A DNA stretch of 64,000 bases from Polytrichum commune (Eukaryota; Streptophyta; Polytrichopsida; Polytrichales; Polytrichaceae), in contig OX485806.1 of assembly GCA_950295325.1 (NCBI GenBank), positions 43,395,169 to 43,459,168 on the forward strand, read 5' to 3'. Below the pieces are notes generated by a model. That model was not told the origin of the DNA and made no database searches. It worked only from the letters and a program-made list of their open reading frames with translations. Shown one piece after another: positions 35,323-49,007 of this stretch (positions within the stretch are counted from its first letter, which is position 1; every line of letters begins with the position of its first letter). Made by a program: the position numbers and the translations under genes.

Positions 35323-37280
35323 TGTGAGCCCAAAAGGGTGCCCACATTTAGTCTTAGACCCTTGAAACGTTAGTTGATGCACTTTGAAGTAGCATGTTAC
35401 TTCACAAAAATATAAAAAGAGTGAAATGTTAGTCTTAGAAGTACCATGTTGTAAGAGGCTAGGATGTGAGTTGTTATTGTGTTTTTACCTTCGGAAGGAT
35501 TTGAGTGAATGAGGATAGGTAAGGAGAACTTGGATTGAGTAGTTAGTGAGTAGGCTAGTACAAATGGATGGAGACAACCAAAGTGACTCAAGAGGCAAGT
35601 GCATTCGAATTGGCATGAATGGAGGATCACATGGAGCGCACAAGTGGACCACCTCATCATGGCCACTTAATGGGGAAGGCCCAAGGAAGAATGCAAGGTG
35701 GAGGATAAGCAAATTCTCAAAGCACCAATCAAATCACGAGTTAAGCATCGTGGTTTGAATTAAGTGGTGAGCGACGATTTGGGAAAGTAAGGGGAGAAAG
35801 TTATGGCGGCGGAAAGCGAAGGAGGCTAAGTTTGGGTTGAAGCATCCCAAGTTTGGTAAAGTGTGGTAGGTAGAAAGCCAAGGCTAGTTAAATGTTCGAA
35901 TTAGGATCCTTGTTGATCATTTGAGGGAGGAAGGCTTAGAAGATAGGATTGGCGCCTACTAAGTAGGAGGAAATCTCAAGGGCTTATCGTGAGCCTTGAG
36001 GGTGCTCACCCCCTCAAGCTTACTATATAATCCTTCATTCTTCTCTCTCTTTCCTTTGTGCTCCAAGGCACCCCACGAGTTATAAGTGTGGGTGTGGGAA
36101 GCCATATTGGAGCACATGTGTGTGCTTAGTTTTTAGTTTGAGAGCCAAGGCTTGTTAGCCTTGAAGAGGGCTTGACCTCTTGGTAGAATTAGTGTTGACG
36201 TGAAGGATTTTAAAGTTAATTCATGATTCCAATTTGTGGTACTTAAAGTTCATGTTTTGAATACACGTGGTTGCAAGTTCCATGTTTAAGAGTTGAGCAC
36301 TTGATGTTGTGATGAGTGCAAAAATATACTTGTGTGGATTAGTTAGTCTTAGTGAAGTTAGGAAATTCTCTCTCCCCCTCTCCTCTCTAGGATTTTAGGA
36401 TTTTAGGATTAGAGAAGAATTGTGTGATTAGAAAGGGGTTGTTAGTAGAATTAGGGAAATTAGGTAGGAAGATTAGTTAAGGGCTTGAATAATTAGTGAG
36501 GTAGTTGGGGATTACAACTACAAAGTTGTGGGTTCATGAAGGAGCTGGGTTTATGAAGGAGCTGGGTTTGTTTAGTTAGAAAGTAAAGAGCTGGGTTTAT
36601 GAAGGACCTGGGTTTGTTTAGTTAGAAGCTAAGGAGCTGGGTTTATGAAGGAGCTGGGTTTATGAAGGAGCTGGGTTTGTTTAGTTAGAAAGTAAAGAGC
36701 TGGGTTTATGAAGGACCTGGGTTTGTTTAGTTAGAAGCTAAGGAGCTGGGTTCATGAAGGACCTGGGTTTATGAAGGACCTGGGTTTGTTTAGTTAGAAG
36801 CTAAGGAGCTGGGTTCATGAAGGAGCTGGGTTTGTTTAGTTAGAAAGTAAAGAGCTGGGTTTATGAAGGACCTGGGTTTGTGTAATTAGAAAGTAAAGAG
36901 ATGGGTTCATGAAGGAGCTTAGTAGATAGCCTACCTAATTAGCTCATAGACAAGTAGTTAGTTACATTATGCTAGTTAGTGTTATGTGTGGCTTTCACAA
37001 GTAAATGTATTTGAGATTGACTATAGAGAATAGTGTTTTTTTTAACACTTGCATCCTCTCTTTAAAAATAAACCACGTGCACAACTTAATGGAGAATGTG
37101 GAGCACTCTCGCGATGGCAAGACAAAGGAAGCAAAGACCAAAGTTAAATCCAAGACCACTTGAAGGGTGAACCTTGCACTATGGACTCATCCAAGTCCAA
37201 ATCCAATACCGCGGAGGAATGTGAGCCCAAACCCACTACTCGGACTACGGACGCTTAAGGGTGGGGGGTTTGGCCTCACA
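35323..37280 (+). mobile_element. Solo LTR, family B, copy P (1958 bp)
   Basis: Begins TGTGAGCCCAAAAG and ends GGTTTGGCCTCACA (inverted TGTGAG/CTCACA), flanked by a perfect CATGA duplication (35318-35322 and 37281-37285). It has no coding interior. The ends match the copies at 44815-46304 and 50729-51959. It is nested in the A/C-rich LINE-like body. Confidence 0.88.
36536..36915 (+). repeat. Tandem repeat inside LTR copy P
   Basis: Alternating units GAGCTGGGTTTATGAAG and GACCTGGGTTTGTTTAG followed by TTAGAAAGTAAA or TTAGAAGCTAAG, in mixed-order arrays. The array is absent from the other two family-B LTRs and accounts for part of this copy's extra length. Confidence 0.88.
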
Positions 37281-39170
37281 CATGACCAACACACCGCCCC
37301 ACCTACAACTCGCACTTAACTAACACACCCAGAATCGGCATACAACTACAACCAAAAACCTTCGGCACACTCCAGCAAAACTGAACTACATGCAGCACTG
37401 CCTACAATGGCCATAATTGCCCAAAACTGCCAAGCAGACAAGGCCTCATCTAACAGCCAAAATGCTGCCAACCTTGTACAACTATGAACACATATCATGA
37501 AAGCCACCTCCTCCAAGCCACAACAAGAACCAAGAACTAGCGTTAACGCCCGACCACCGCCAAATACTGCAGCTATCAACTAGCAACGGCAAATTGCATG
37601 CCACACTGGTTGCAATTATTCGCCACAAAATCCACTCAAGTTCCCAATGCATGAAAATCACTCCAGGAAACACCTCCAACGGAACCTCGATCGTAACACG
37701 ACAAAAACCTTGGCAACAACCCACATTCCATCAATCCACAACAACCATGACTACAAATACATGAGGAAGCAAGTACTACAAATGACGAGCTCAGGGCGGT
37801 CCCAACAAGGATACAGGAGACCAAGGAGCCGAGATGGATGCCCAGGCTACACGTGCAAGACCAGAATGACATGGATGGAGCAGCAGACAAGGAGAGTACC
37901 TCAGTCAACAACGAGGAGCTAGCTTTAACGAAGGAGGCAGCCACATTAGACATCTAATCCATGACCAAAAACATGACCCACATCATGATGAGGTCTTCAA
38001 TATGGAATTAGAAAACAAATCTCCGGTACACAGTGGGAGTTCATTGCAAATTTCTACACCACAAGAATGCCACCTTCGCAATTAACTTCAAGCTGACCAA
38101 ATCCATGACATCATTCAACATGGCAAAGAGCATCCCTGACCTTGCCATACAGGAGCCCGCAAATGGACGCGGCTAGCAACTCATACCATGCCAAAAAAGG
38201 AAATCGAAAGTAGAGGAATTCACCGCAACATACAATCCGAGCAAGCTCTGAGTCAAATACAACATAAGATCCCAAACATCGAATTGATTATAGAACTGTG
38301 CTCACGTATCCCATACACGAGGCCATGGCATCTCAAAAGGGTACAAGGATAGTGAAGGAGAAGCACACGAACAAAAAATTCCTCACCGCAGGCACGTCAT
38401 TGAGCAAAGTGGAAGAATTCCGAACATTCTGAAGAGCATTTCTGAGAATCTAACAACGACTTTAACCGCAAGAGCGTCCGGATGTTATACTGGGCAATTA
38501 CCTTCATTTCAGTCAATTTCCACGTCATGAGAAGGTAAATAAAGAAACTGGCCTTTCCGATGGCTTCCGCATCACCTTACACTTTGACGGAAGATTCAAG
38601 AACATCAATCAAAGTCAAGCAAAAGGAACATGTCTTGAGCGACTCCGCAGAATGTGCATCCACTTTGGCTCAGACTACATCAACCCATTGGACATCGGAC
38701 TCAACATCATCACTAAGAATTTGGCGGGCTCCATCTAAAATACCCACACAAAGACGGCATTACACTTGTGAAGGGTGAGTGGGCATTCTTGATGGAAACG
38801 GAGCATGTAGAGAAGGTCATAAGGCAAAGAAGGGCTTAGAATTGACCACCCAAGTACGAAACCTCTGCCTCTACCTCAAAGGTCACACCCTCCGAGACAA
38901 CTCCGCACATGTAGTCGTTGAGGAGCTAGTGAGAGAATGCTACTATGCAGATAGACATGATGAATCTTTGACATTGACCAAGCCGGACCTGAGAAGGATT
39001 TTACCTTCCTTACACTTGCTACCGAGGAAGCAAGAAACACCATCCTAGAGAACGGGCTCAAATACAAATATGAGAAGCTTGTAATAAGTGCCTCTTGTGA
39101 TTGTGAAGCCACCTATACGAGTTTTGCATTAGTACCACTCCATTTGTAAACAACCTTCCTCAAAAAAAAG

Positions 39171-40734
39171 TCTCAATTTACTAGGGCGCAAGCATGGTCA
39201 AGTACGCACCTCCATTACCTTACATAGGTTTCACTCAAAGTGATTTAAGACTATATACTAACTTTGGATTTATGAAGGAAAAATAAACCTAACCCTAAAA
39301 TTCTGAGGTGACGTGGCCGCCTGAGAGGGCGGCATTTTGGGAATAGGCTATAAGCCTTCTCCTCGAAAAAACACACATAAACATTTGAAAAACACATTGA
39401 TTTACAAAGCCAAGCAAATTATGTTGATTTTTTTTCCAGAAAAATCTACATATTTTAGAAGACGGTGCAAGTAGTGTGCAAATAGGTATATTGAACACAT
39501 AATTGTATAGAATTTGTTTAAAACAATATAAATGTACAATAAATCAATGTTTTCTACAATGTTTTGTAATAATGCTCTCAAGTTTATAGTGAATTCACAA
39601 AACATGAAGAGAGAAAAATCCAATCTCAAAATATTTAAGGTCATGAAATCTATGTCAAAAACCAAATTTAACCATTACCTTTCAAGTATTATATTTAATG
39701 ATGAGTTTAAAATATCTCATCTTAATATTCTATATTTGAATACCTAACATGCTACTACTAATTTTTTGACATTTGACCAAAAAAATTGGTTTTAGTATAT
39801 TGGAGCATTTTTCCCGTATACTTGATTGTGCTTGCTCCCACCATCATGAAGACAATCAAGAAGTTTTTTGGGGACACATCATTATTGGAGTAAATTTTGG
39901 CCACACATTGAACCACAAGAAAATAAACAATATAAATGGTAACACATTCAATGTTTGAATGCCGCGGACAACACCGAATGGATGAATAAGAATGCATGCA
40001 TTGTTGGAAGCAGAGTCAACTTCATAGACACAATCGAAAGCATCAACAAAACAAAACCAAACAACATCACCCTACGCCTTGCCCAAGCTCCAACAAATGA
40101 GGTGATCGTTCAAACAATTCAAGCAATAAACAACATCACAATCGCCAACCCACCAATCACCGAAAAACACCTCAATTCTGACATGCATGGTTGAGAGGAG
40201 AAGCTCAACAAAAAATTTGCCACAATGGTGTGTGCGGTCAACCTCAACACCGATTAGCAAGTGGAGTTGGCCGACGACAACATCATCACCCAAGCCAACA
40301 ACCTCCATGAATCGATGGTTCTTTGGCATACAAAATTCAAATGTTAAACTAACAAATGCAAGGTATTGTCCAAAATTTAACCACACAATATCCAATAATC
40401 CTTCAATGCCCACACAACCCACAAATGCCAAGCACACCAATGCACACTGCCACACCGACACTCCAATTCCAACCTCTGTCGAACTTCCATAATGGACCTT
40501 CATCACATCCTCCTCACAATTCACACCAACGCTATAATCCTTACAATGGATAGATTTTTTACCATTAATCATCAATGGTTCTTCAAACTTTTATTATGTT
40601 ATTTTTTATATATATATATATATGTATCATTTTTTGGATTGTACAAGCTCATTCCTTGGATTTTCAAAATATTCTCACAATTCATCAACACAAGTAGGCA
40701 TCTCAACCACATAACAACCAGTAAAGTATTATGA
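39171..40734. other. Unrecognised AT-rich then A/C-rich sequence
   Basis: Up to about 39950 there is AT-rich sequence without a supported gene. From 39955 a plus-strand frame reads a His/Asn/Thr-rich peptide (for example QVELADDNIITQANNLHESM after a stop). It may be another degraded element related to the A/C-rich LINEs; I cannot name it. Confidence 0.3.
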
Positions 40735-43700
40735 ATGGGATGGAGGCAATGTATATTCATGTGTGATCAAATATGTATGCATTGTGTCTTTGGATTTGGA
40801 TATTGGGTTGACTTGTGTGAATGTTTTTGTCCAAGTTGCATTTTTTAATGTTCAAAGTTGAATGTGGGGCTTCAATGGAGGTTTCATGAGTCAATGGTCT
40901 TTGGTTTGGGAGAAATTGATGAATGATTCTTACGCAGTCAATGTGGTTTTCTTGTAGGTGTCTTGTGTAAATTTGTGGAATAGGCTCAGATTGAAACTTA
41001 AGGCAATGTTGTATGTGTAATGTGGTTGGGTTTTTTTCTACCCACTTAGTGGTGATTGGAATTATATTTCATTGGCCTAAGTAAAATTTCTTGGTAACTT
41101 GGACTTCCCATTTGCCCTTGCTAGAGATGGATTTTTATGTCAGTGATGACATTTATTTGTCTGCAAATGTATTGGTGATTAGGGCATGTGTTTGTTTTTG
41201 TGATGGGGGTGTTACTAGCAAATGTGTGTTGGGGTGGCTTCTTTGATTAGTTTTGGGGCGGCTTTAAACTTCATCTTGAATTCTTGTGGGATAGGATGTG
41301 TTGGGTGGCTGGGTTTTGGATTCGGGTGATAATGGTGACGTATACATGTGGAGTCTATTGAGGTATTTGTAGGTTATGTTTTTTGGTCTTGGGGAAGAAA
41401 AACATTTGTGGTACGTGTTTCCATGCAAGTTCAATTGGGAATTTTTATTGGAGTTCCTTTATTGGTGGTATTTGTGATTATCTTTTATCATTTTTCTAGC
41501 AAAAACATGGTGTGGGTAATAGGTTATCTTGAGCATGCTTGATAGTAGACTTTGGGGAGGTGTTTTGATCCATTGTAATTGGTGGTGATGTGTTGGGCTA
41601 ATCTTTGGTATATAAACCCTAATTGTCCTAGGTAATTGAGTGCAAATATTGGTTGTTTACCTATGCAATGTATGTAGTCTGGTAGTAAAGATGGTGTGTT
41701 GATGCCAAAGTCATTAGTGGAGAGGTTGGTGAGAATATTTGTTGTTTTTTGGAGATGTTGCAAGGTTTTTTTTGGTAAGTTTGCTAAGAACTTTGTCTAG
41801 ATTTTTTATATCAGGTTTGGACAAAAGAATGCATAATAGGCATAGGATATGCATGGTTTAATGATAATATTAAGATGTGGGTTTTTTGTTTGATGGTGGC
41901 TACTGATGCCATAAGTTGTTTAATTTTTTTGTTTTTTCCATTTTTATATCTCTAAGTTCAAATTGAATGAGGGGATGAGGTGTATGTCCATGTATATGTA
42001 AGCTTTGTTTTGGGATAGAGTGGGGAAGGCTAATTTTTAGTAAGATATTTGGGTTTGTATGTAGGTTTTGGATACATTTGGTTTGAGTTTGTATTTGTTG
42101 GGGTTGCATATGATGGCACATTTAATTAAGTTTAGGTCCAAGTATGCAATTTATGAAAGAAAGGAAAAATTTGATAATTTATCTGTGATGATGAACTAGG
42201 TCATTAGCATATGTTGTCGTACTACATATGGCTATAGAGGTGTTTAAGTGTTATTTGAGGTTGTTTTTTTAATACCAACGTAGGAATGGATCTAGGAAGA
42301 TGATAAAGAGGTATGGGTTGAGTGTGTTTTTAGATAGTTCCGTTGTGGATCTAGATTGGCAGTATGGCACCAAAGTTGTTGCCATGGAAGGAGGTGGTGG
42401 AGTTTGTGTAAATGGTACTGAGTGAATCTACTATGTTTTTGGGGTAGCCCAAGTCTTCTATTGGGGCAAGTTGTCTCGCATGATCAAAGGAGCCAAAGGC
42501 ATTTTGAAGGTCTATGTATGTGAGGTAGATGTCGTTATTTGTGAGTCTAGCGGCTTCAAACGGGGGACTAATTATTTGTATTTGTCTTGTGGTATTTTTT
42601 GTGGTCTTAGTCCTTCTTGACTAAAGTGTAATATTTGTGGTTTCACCATAGTTTGGAAGGAGAGCAATGAAGGTATTAATGTAGAATTTGTAAATAATGT
42701 TGGCTAAGGGTATTGGTTTATAGTTATTAGGTAATAAGGGGTTTTTCTTAATAAATAATATGGTTTTATTGTGTTTCCAACATCATTTATCATTCTTTTG
42801 GAGATAGCCGAAAGAATAGGAAACACATGTTGTGAAAGGTCGTGGGTAAAACTTTGAGGATTTTATTGGGGATATTATCGAGGCCGGGTGTTTTTCCTTT
42901 TGCAAGTTTTTTAGGACTATTGTCAAAGACTCTTCTTGTGAAATCATTGGATATGATGGCATTGTTGGGGCGTCTTGCCTCAAGGATGAAGCCATATGGG
43001 CCATGCCATAAATATTCCTAGATGGTGCATTGGAATGTTGGAAGGTGGTTGGTAGGGTTTTTGCATATGGGCGTTTGCCTTTGAAGAAAGTTTGTTTTGA
43101 ATGCCATATTTATTGACTTGTGTCTTGAGGTCGCATAAGGATGTTGTTATTTGTGTTTCTTAGGTAATCTAGATATGCGTTGGTGGAACGTTTAAATATT
43201 CTTTTATGTTTTATTTTGGGTTTGTGGTTTAGTATGGCTTTGTATTTGGTGATGATTTTCCTTCACAATCTATCGTTGTTTTCTTAGAGGTAATTTTGTG
43301 GGCTTTAATTTTGGCAGTTTGCCCTATAGTGGAAAATTTGCTAACTATTGATTTGTGTTGTGGATAGGTGATATGATGGTGTTTGTGAGGGTTTATAGTT
43401 GTTGGATGTCCATGTGATAATCTAGATAGGGTAAAGTTGGTTGTTGATAATGCGTATGGTTTTCCTTATTCAATGGTACATTTTTAGATGTTGTTTAGGA
43501 TTTTTTGTTCTTTCAAAGGAAAATCGCCTTGTTGGACAACATCGTGTGATAAGGAAAAATAACCTTGTTTGTTTATGTATGTTTATTTTGCATGCATGTA
43601 AACTCCAAATGTATTTATAATTTTTTGGAATTTGTCTTAGGTAATCTCCCATCTAGTGGGGGTCATTGTTAATACATGTATGTCTAAGTAGGTGGTTTTT

Positions 43701-44790
43701 GGGAACATAATGAAAAGTGTTTGTATATTTGTTGGTGATATAAGGTAGGTAGTTTTTGGATGGTGTATATAAGGTAGGTAGTTTTTAGGTGGTTGATATG
43801 ATTTCTAGACTACATGTATGGAATTGAGTGCAACGGTAACTTGGTAGTGGTCTAAGTTTTTGTTTTCGTTCATTAGGATTTGCCAAGTTTGGTAAGGTGT
43901 GTAGTTGTACATTGGTAAATAAACCATCTACAAGGCTAGTAGAGGTGTAGTCATTGAAATCTTGTCTTCAATAGGTTTTATTATTGTGGTTAAGGTGTAA
44001 AGCAAGGCCTTGCATAAATTGTGTCTAGTCTCTATCCTCTCAACTGTGTTCTCTAGAGTGTTGTCATGTAAGCATTCAACTACAAAGATGTTTCTACTGG
44101 AGTCACTTGCTAAAATCACTTTGTACGTGGGATAGTTTATGATGAGGACTTTGATTAGGTATCTGATCTCTAGGATAAGTGGGAGGTCAATTGTATGTGA
44201 GGGCATGTATTATAAGCTCATCATGAATAATATTGTAAGTGGTTTGTTGAATGTATTGAACATTCATAGATATGGTGATATGTTACTCATGGTGGTGTTG
44301 TGAATTGTGGGTTTTCTATTAGGTTTGTATCATTTGTATTATTCTAAAGGATTTTGTAATCCAATAATCAATTGCCTATGTGGGTGGTAGATTCGTGCTC
44401 CAAGAGTTTGGTCTCTTGTAAGAGAATATTGGAGAGTTTACCATGCAAGGTTCTATTAGTTCCATAATGCATGGGAAGTTGGAATTGATGTGGCCTGTGT
44501 TTCATGTGATAACGTGAGTATGCTCAATGGTGGTTTGTGTTAGAGTAAATAACTTTTTCCGACCACTACCCAATGAATAACATTGTTAAGGGGATGTTTG
44601 TATTTGGCATGAGTTTGGTTATTGGGAAACTACATTTGATGAGTTTGCAAATCAATTGTCTTGGGGTAAATGAAATGTTTTGTTGGAGTTGTTGTTGTGT
44701 GATATTTTTGCTTGAACAATGTATAGGTTAATATACTCATAGGCGGTTGTGGTTGGGGAGGTTGATGGTGTGTGTGCCATAATTAATTGA
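40735..44790 (-). mobile_element. LINE retrotransposon with degraded reverse transcriptase
   Basis: On the minus strand, 43000-42190 reads LINE reverse transcriptase motifs in order: KTILFIKKNPLLPNNYKPIPLANIIYK (fingers), QEGLRPQK (usual QxGFRxxR), LTYIDLQNAFGSFDH (motif A), LNPYLFIIFLDPFLRW (end of motif B) and YANDLV (usual YADDLV). The frame changes several times and stops interrupt it. Upstream, 44206-43928 and the region to about 44790 may be the endonuclease part; downstream, 41763-41524 fits a C-terminal region. The coding strand is strongly A/C-rich. The 5' side meets the family-B LTR at 44815. The poly-A end is not obvious, so the left boundary rests on composition. Confidence 0.75.
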
Positions 44791-44814
44791 GACGGGTGGG
44801 GATCCCATGTGTTG

Positions 44815-46304
44815 TGTGAGACTTAAACCCCCACCTTTGTGCGTCGTAGTCCAGGTGAGAGTTCAGGACTCACATGCCCTTGATTCATCCACTTTCCTCT
44901 TCAAGCCCATCACACTTCATTCACCCCATGATGAATTTCAAACACACCACTATTTTTATTATCCTTTTTGTGTCCCCACAAGGCTCATACTCCTCTTTTC
45001 TAAATCAACATCACAAGCCTAAGTCAAATTGCCACTACCTAATACAATACTAACCTAACCTAAGTTGCCTGATTTTATTCCCATTACATAGCCTGGTCAC
45101 CTTATGACCCCTTCCAACTAATAAGCTTAACCCTTAACCCCAACTAACTACTCATTACCCCCTGGCTATCACTAATCCTATCTTTAATCACTTGCCAGTT
45201 TTGGTTGCCCCCTGTCCTTGCTCGATAACCTCAGCTCATGTGCCCCGGTGGTCCCAGGGGCTTCCGCAAGAGTCCCTTCCTTCCCCTTACAACTTGGAGG
45301 GAGTACCTGCAACCTAGCCTTCCCATTACCGGTCACCGGCTTGCGGGAGACTCATCCCTGCCCCTCAGACTTCCTCACCTGTCCAAACAGTGCTGCTAGC
45401 TCTCCCCTAGTCACTCCCCCAATTCAAATTGTCGGGCATCTTTCACAGATGCTGCTGTGAACACCGAGGCTAGTGCCATTTCTCCTTGCCAAACCCCGAA
45501 TTACCTGCAATATCATCACTCCGAATGAACAACCAGGCAATTTCAATTTTGGTCTAGTAGCGAATTCGAGCAGTCCCCCTGAGGGTGCTTGCATTCTTCT
45601 CTTCCAGCTTGCTTTGAATTGGTATTTAATCATGTCCTTCTCCCCTGCCCATTCTAGTGGCTTTGCATGTCTTGACGCTCCTGTGCAACCTTCCTGCATT
45701 AGCTACTTCCTCCGCTGATTCTTCCCACAGGACCCTCACACGTCCCCAAGTGCCTCAATTTTCCAGTCAATCCTCTCTGAGCCCCTCCCTCCTTCTGCCG
45801 AAGCCTAATGCAGTGTATTCGCCGCCCCCGAAGAAGGAACAACCCCCTTATTCTACCTAATTTGCCCCCTCTTCAGCTGTCGGCTAGCTGAGCTCTCTAG
45901 GCGACGCCCCCCTGTCGCAGCTAAAACCCTGAACCCTCCTTGGGTGTCTCTGTGGGTCCAGGACCACCAAACTCAACTGTCTTCTGATCCTGAAAACAGG
46001 GCCTGATCCGAGGTTGAAGGGCACCCCCCCTTCCCTTAATGCGAATACCCAATAGCCCAATTCAGTCACTGTAACACCATCCTCCTTCTCTATCCTAATT
46101 CTCATCATCATCTAACTAATTCCTAATTAGTTCCTCACCCCTCTCCTAATTCTAATAACCACAATATAAGCCTATTGTTTAAAATCACAATCCAACCCAT
46201 CCCCACTCTGTTTAAGTTTTTAAAAGAAGCAACAAAAATCCTAATGCAAATTCTTAATGAATTCTAAACTCAAGAACACATGAGGGCACTGTTTTGGGCT
46301 CACA
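44815..46304 (-). mobile_element. Solo LTR, family B, copy Q (1490 bp)
   Basis: On the plus strand it begins TGTGAGACTTAAACC and ends TTTTGGGCTCACA, the reverse complement of the ends of copy P. A perfect TGTTG duplication flanks it (44810-44814 and 46305-46309). It has no coding interior; the short open frames in it are chance. It is inserted at or near the 5' side of the LINE. Confidence 0.87.
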
Positions 46305-46682
46305 TGTTGGAATGTGCATATGCCTAGGCTTCAAATCGTCATAGTATGGTGAGACACCTTGGATTTAGTTTCTTAGAAACTTGTTGGCACATTGGTGAGG
46401 GAGGGAAGCTAAGATATGAGCAATGAGCAATGAGCATTAACCTGTGAGTGGTAACACATGAGTAGTGAGCGGTAACATGTGAGCAATGATGCCATATTTA
46501 GTAAGCATGCACAATTTAAGGGTCCATACTTTAAATTTGGTAATATTTTTATAGCAATTTTCAATTGTAAAGTACTAATATTTTGAATGAACAACAATGA
46601 AGGAGGCCTATTACCATGGATACTTTAAAAAAACTATCAGTCCATTGTTGATTCTTAATATAACATTCCACACCAATACATG
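46305..46682. other. No gene recognised
   Basis: Contains a short run of GTGAGCGGT/ATGAGCAAT-like motifs (about 46428-46486), similar to the GAGCGG repeats next to the hAT. Otherwise it is featureless. Confidence 0.35.
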
Positions 46683-48034
46683 TCACTTATTGACACTTTC
46701 AAGCATGCGGTTGAACACAACACTCGCAAGTTCAAGTAGCTACATGACCTTGTTGTAGGCATACATTGGAGCGAGTATAAACTTATCATTGTCGTAAGCC
46801 ACCTTGCACATAAATCTAAACATATAATAAAGATGTTTGCAGTGCATTCATTTCCCTTTATTTCCCAAAGCCTAAGATGACATTATTGTGATTTCCGTGC
46901 ATGTGCAATGCGGGATGTCGCCAATTATGATACGGTATGGGATATCCTCCATGAAGATGATGTTGATTATCATTCCAAATCCTAGATATGGAATGGCAGT
47001 CACTCCAACAATATAGTAATCGTCCATGAGTCCAACGTTGTCCCATTTGTTTTTGTGATTTGTTGTGGGTGCTATTGGATTCCAACGCATTGACTTTGAG
47101 AATTTGGTAGTTGGGTGGGTGTCTGCGCTCGGGGGCACACAAAATGTGACTGAGGAATCGGGAGTGTCAAAATTGTTGAAAACATGCGACATGGAGAATG
47201 GGCTTCCCTCTGCTACAATTAGAACATGAAGTCTTCGAGCGCCAACACCTCCTTCTTTGAGAGATTGGTACCTATCTTTACCGGCCATGTGTTGGGGACT
47301 ACATGCTAGTCCATAAGGGTTTTTTTTTTTGCCACTCACACAACGCTTAATGTCATCAGGACAAAACCAAAACCCATGCTCCACATTGTTGGTAAAACGA
47401 AACTCCCTTTTCAACCCTTTGTAAGTTGGAGTAGGAGTGCCATGTTTTCCAATAATGATTTTTGCATTGCATAAAGAACATGTATTGGCTTGCATTGTCC
47501 AACATCTTCTGGCCAAGGTTGGGGGCAATCTAGCAATGTGCCACTAAGAAGTAAGGCAGTCAGTCTCTAACACGGATGTGGTATAAGCCATACCATGCTC
47601 TCCAAAATTCAAAGACTCCTCTATGCATGCTCTTTTAGTCCGACGAGTGTTAGGGTGAGGAATTGAGTAGTTTACTTTGTCGAGTTGATGTGAGTCACAA
47701 TCAGCTTTAAGTGGCAATTTAAGCTTCCATTTAATGGACCCAAACAACTACAAGTCCTCCAAAACACAATCCCTAATGTTAAAATCTTCTACCCCCGAAT
47801 AAGACTTCATGGCATTTGCTAGTAGCTTGGGAGTTTTATATGGCAGCAACCTTCAATTTCAATGATGATGAATTAAGGCCTTTATTAATGGAACCCCCTT
47901 TCAACCATGACCTATAATTTGCAATTTGCAATCTTCATGAATCAAATATTTCACTGTCTCTTTGTAGAGACAAATCATTTTGTTGCCGGACTATTGGAGC
48001 CACTTGTTGTGCACCGTCTTTACAATACTACATG

Positions 48035-49007
48035 TGTCGTGCACCTCTCCATGAGGAGTGGCCGAAACACCATGGGCACAAGGGGGACCCCGGAGTGACA
48101 CCCGGGACTTGTGGCGCCGTTGGTGAGAGGGCCCAAGTGATCCTAGTGTGGGTGAGGGCCCCGGGCGTTGGGAACGCCTCCCACCCACAAAGATTAGGAG
48201 GCACAAGGGTAAGGCCATGAGTTATGCGTAGCTCATGGCGTGGTGATTCTAGAATGCTCAAGATCACCTCAATCGGAGGTGTGAGCTAGGAGTTATGGCC
48301 ATTTGAGTGGGGTGCTGTCCCGGGACAGCGCCCTGGTACAGCAGTGCCTGGGAGTGATTCCCGGGACTGCCAAGGTTCAAACAGGCATAACTTCCTCAAG
48401 ACTTGCCCGAATGGGGCAAGTGAGGAGTCCATCGGCATCTACGTGAAGCGTAGATGAGCATGGAGTGGGTGGTTGTTATGATCAGACATCATACAAGGAA
48501 GTTATGATGGTCTGAAGCTGCTGGGGGGGTTCTAGGCCCAGCAGCTAAGGGAAAATGTCCACTTGGCCCCAACTCTTGGTAGAGAGACAAGAGGTTGGTT
48601 GGCGGTGGGGTAGGGGCTCCGTGTAGAGTCCTAGAGGCTTATATGGGTGAGGTGGTGTGGCCTCACCCACCCGAGGCCGAACGGCAAGGCCTCCATGGGC
48701 TTTGGCCTATTGTGAGGCCATAGTTGCTTAGTATGGTTCGGGTTGTTGTAGTGTTGCTCCGGCAACGCAATGATCAACATAGGATTGGACTTCCATGGAT
48801 GGAAGTCCACATTGGGGAAATGGGTTACCGATTAGGGGGTGAGTCCCGAAAGCAAAGTAGGAGGGTTGGTTCCCTCCTATGAACTATTGGTCCGGGGTAA
48901 GAGGAGCTATCCATTAGCATGGTGGAATGCGAAGGGTTAGCGCTCGTAACCTTTGCTAGAAACAAAAATTGGTAAGATTGTTAACGGACCTAGTAAGGGT
49001 TGCGACA
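48035..49007 (-). mobile_element. Solo LTR, family A, copy 4 (973 bp), nested in MULE copy 2
   Basis: Reverse complement of copies 1 and 2. On the plus strand it runs TGTCGTGCACC to GGTTGCGACA, with a perfect ACATG duplication (48030-48034 and 49008-49012). It lies between the DDE and C-terminal parts of the MULE. Confidence 0.9.

Larger units (their letters stand above)
31030..39170 (+). mobile_element. A/C-rich LINE-like body interrupted by two LTR insertions
   Basis: Three segments, 31030-31542, 34386-35322 and 37286-39170, share a strongly A/C-rich plus strand and become contiguous (about 3.3 kb) when the LTRs at 31543-34380 and 35323-37280, with one TSD copy each, are removed. The composition matches the coding strand of the LINE at 40735-44790. 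Frames encode Thr/Pro/Ser/Gln-rich text such as HPTNPTAHTPSKRAG. Near 38.7-39.1 kb there is a more structured piece (AHVVVEELVRECYYADRHDESLT, then LATEEARNTILENGLKYKYEKL) that could be the RNA-binding part of a LINE ORF1. There are multiple stops and frame changes, so it is decayed. No reverse transcriptase was seen in this copy, so the LINE label is an inference from composition. Confidence 0.4.
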
